Of a DNA stretch of 5,370 nt, positions 5,291 to 5,370 are shown piece by piece. Source of the stretch: Betaproteobacteria bacterium (lineage in GTDB: Bacteria; Pseudomonadota; Gammaproteobacteria; Burkholderiales; Burkholderiaceae_D); assembly GCA_015655165.1 (NCBI GenBank), contig JAATFN010000116.1, positions 1 to 5,370 of the forward strand, in the 5' to 3' direction. Made by a program: the position numbers and the translations under genes. Under the pieces are notes generated by a model. That model did not search any database and was not told the origin of the DNA. It saw only the letters and a program-made list of their open reading frames with translations. How positions within the stretch are numbered: position 1 is the first letter of the stretch; each line of letters starts with the position of its first letter.

Positions 5291-5370
5291 TTACATGACT
5301 GTTGTAACAGCGTGCTGTGGCCGCTCTTCCACAGTCAATTTGAACACATCAGACCGTGCGTAATGCCCGG
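5291..5370 (-). CDS. C-terminal end of an unidentified protein, cut by the right edge
   Basis: The minus-strand frame whose first complete codon here is 5368-5366 stays open for 25 codons and ends with TAA at 5291-5293. The visible residues are GHYARSDVFK followed by LTVEERPQHAVTTVM. The other two minus-strand frames hit stops within the first 12 codons. The strong leftward terminator 39 bp beyond this stop supports it as a real gene end. The fragment is too short to assign a family. Confidence 0.5.
   Translation of the reverse strand, partial: GHYARSDVFKLTVEERPQHAVTTVM

Noticed and set aside
5294..5361. Small plus-strand open frame of 22 codons starting at 5294
   Set aside because: It has no ribosome-binding site and no recognisable features, and it overlaps the better supported minus-strand gene end.

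Overview
The window reads as a catabolic island from a Gram-negative proteobacterium. I infer this from strong Shine-Dalgarno sites, a FadR-type GntR regulator, an AtoE-family permease and roughly balanced base composition. A betaproteobacterium is possible, but I cannot place it further.

The core (positions 1-4363) is a leftward three-gene cluster on the minus strand with a divergent regulator. In transcription order it holds: (1) an ornithine cyclodeaminase/mu-crystallin family protein that lacks the Asp typical of true ornithine cyclodeaminase and looks like a delta1-pyrroline-2-carboxylate (ketimine) reductase; (2) an AtoE/short-chain fatty acid transporter family membrane protein; (3) the N-terminal 238 residues of an aconitase X (DUF521) large subunit, cut by the left edge. 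A FadR-subfamily GntR regulator (3620-4363, plus strand) diverges from the first gene across a 345-bp region rich in inverted repeats. AcnX proteins are known to dehydrate cis-3-hydroxy-L-proline to pyrroline-2-carboxylate, and LhpI-type OCD-family enzymes reduce that product to L-proline. The simplest reading is therefore a regulated cis-3-hydroxyproline (or related cyclic hydroxy-amino acid) utilisation operon. Its permease comes from a family normally tied to short-chain fatty acids, and that pairing is the most interesting feature here. The substrate assignment is inference.

Between the permease and acnX genes lie 119 bp packed with four inverted repeats, two of which compete for the same sequence just upstream of the acnX ribosome-binding site. 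The divergent region contains a perfect 8+8 dyad, a second near-perfect 8+8 dyad near the reductase gene, and a GAAA-tetraloop hairpin ahead of the regulator.

To the right (4416-5370), a stand-alone class I SAM-dependent methyltransferase lies on the minus strand, convergent with the regulator, with its own ribosome-binding site and a probable terminator. Upstream of it is a perfect 12-bp-stem intrinsic terminator pointing left. It probably ends a gene whose last 25 codons are visible at the right edge.

No tRNA, rRNA, CRISPR array, insertion sequence or attachment site was seen.
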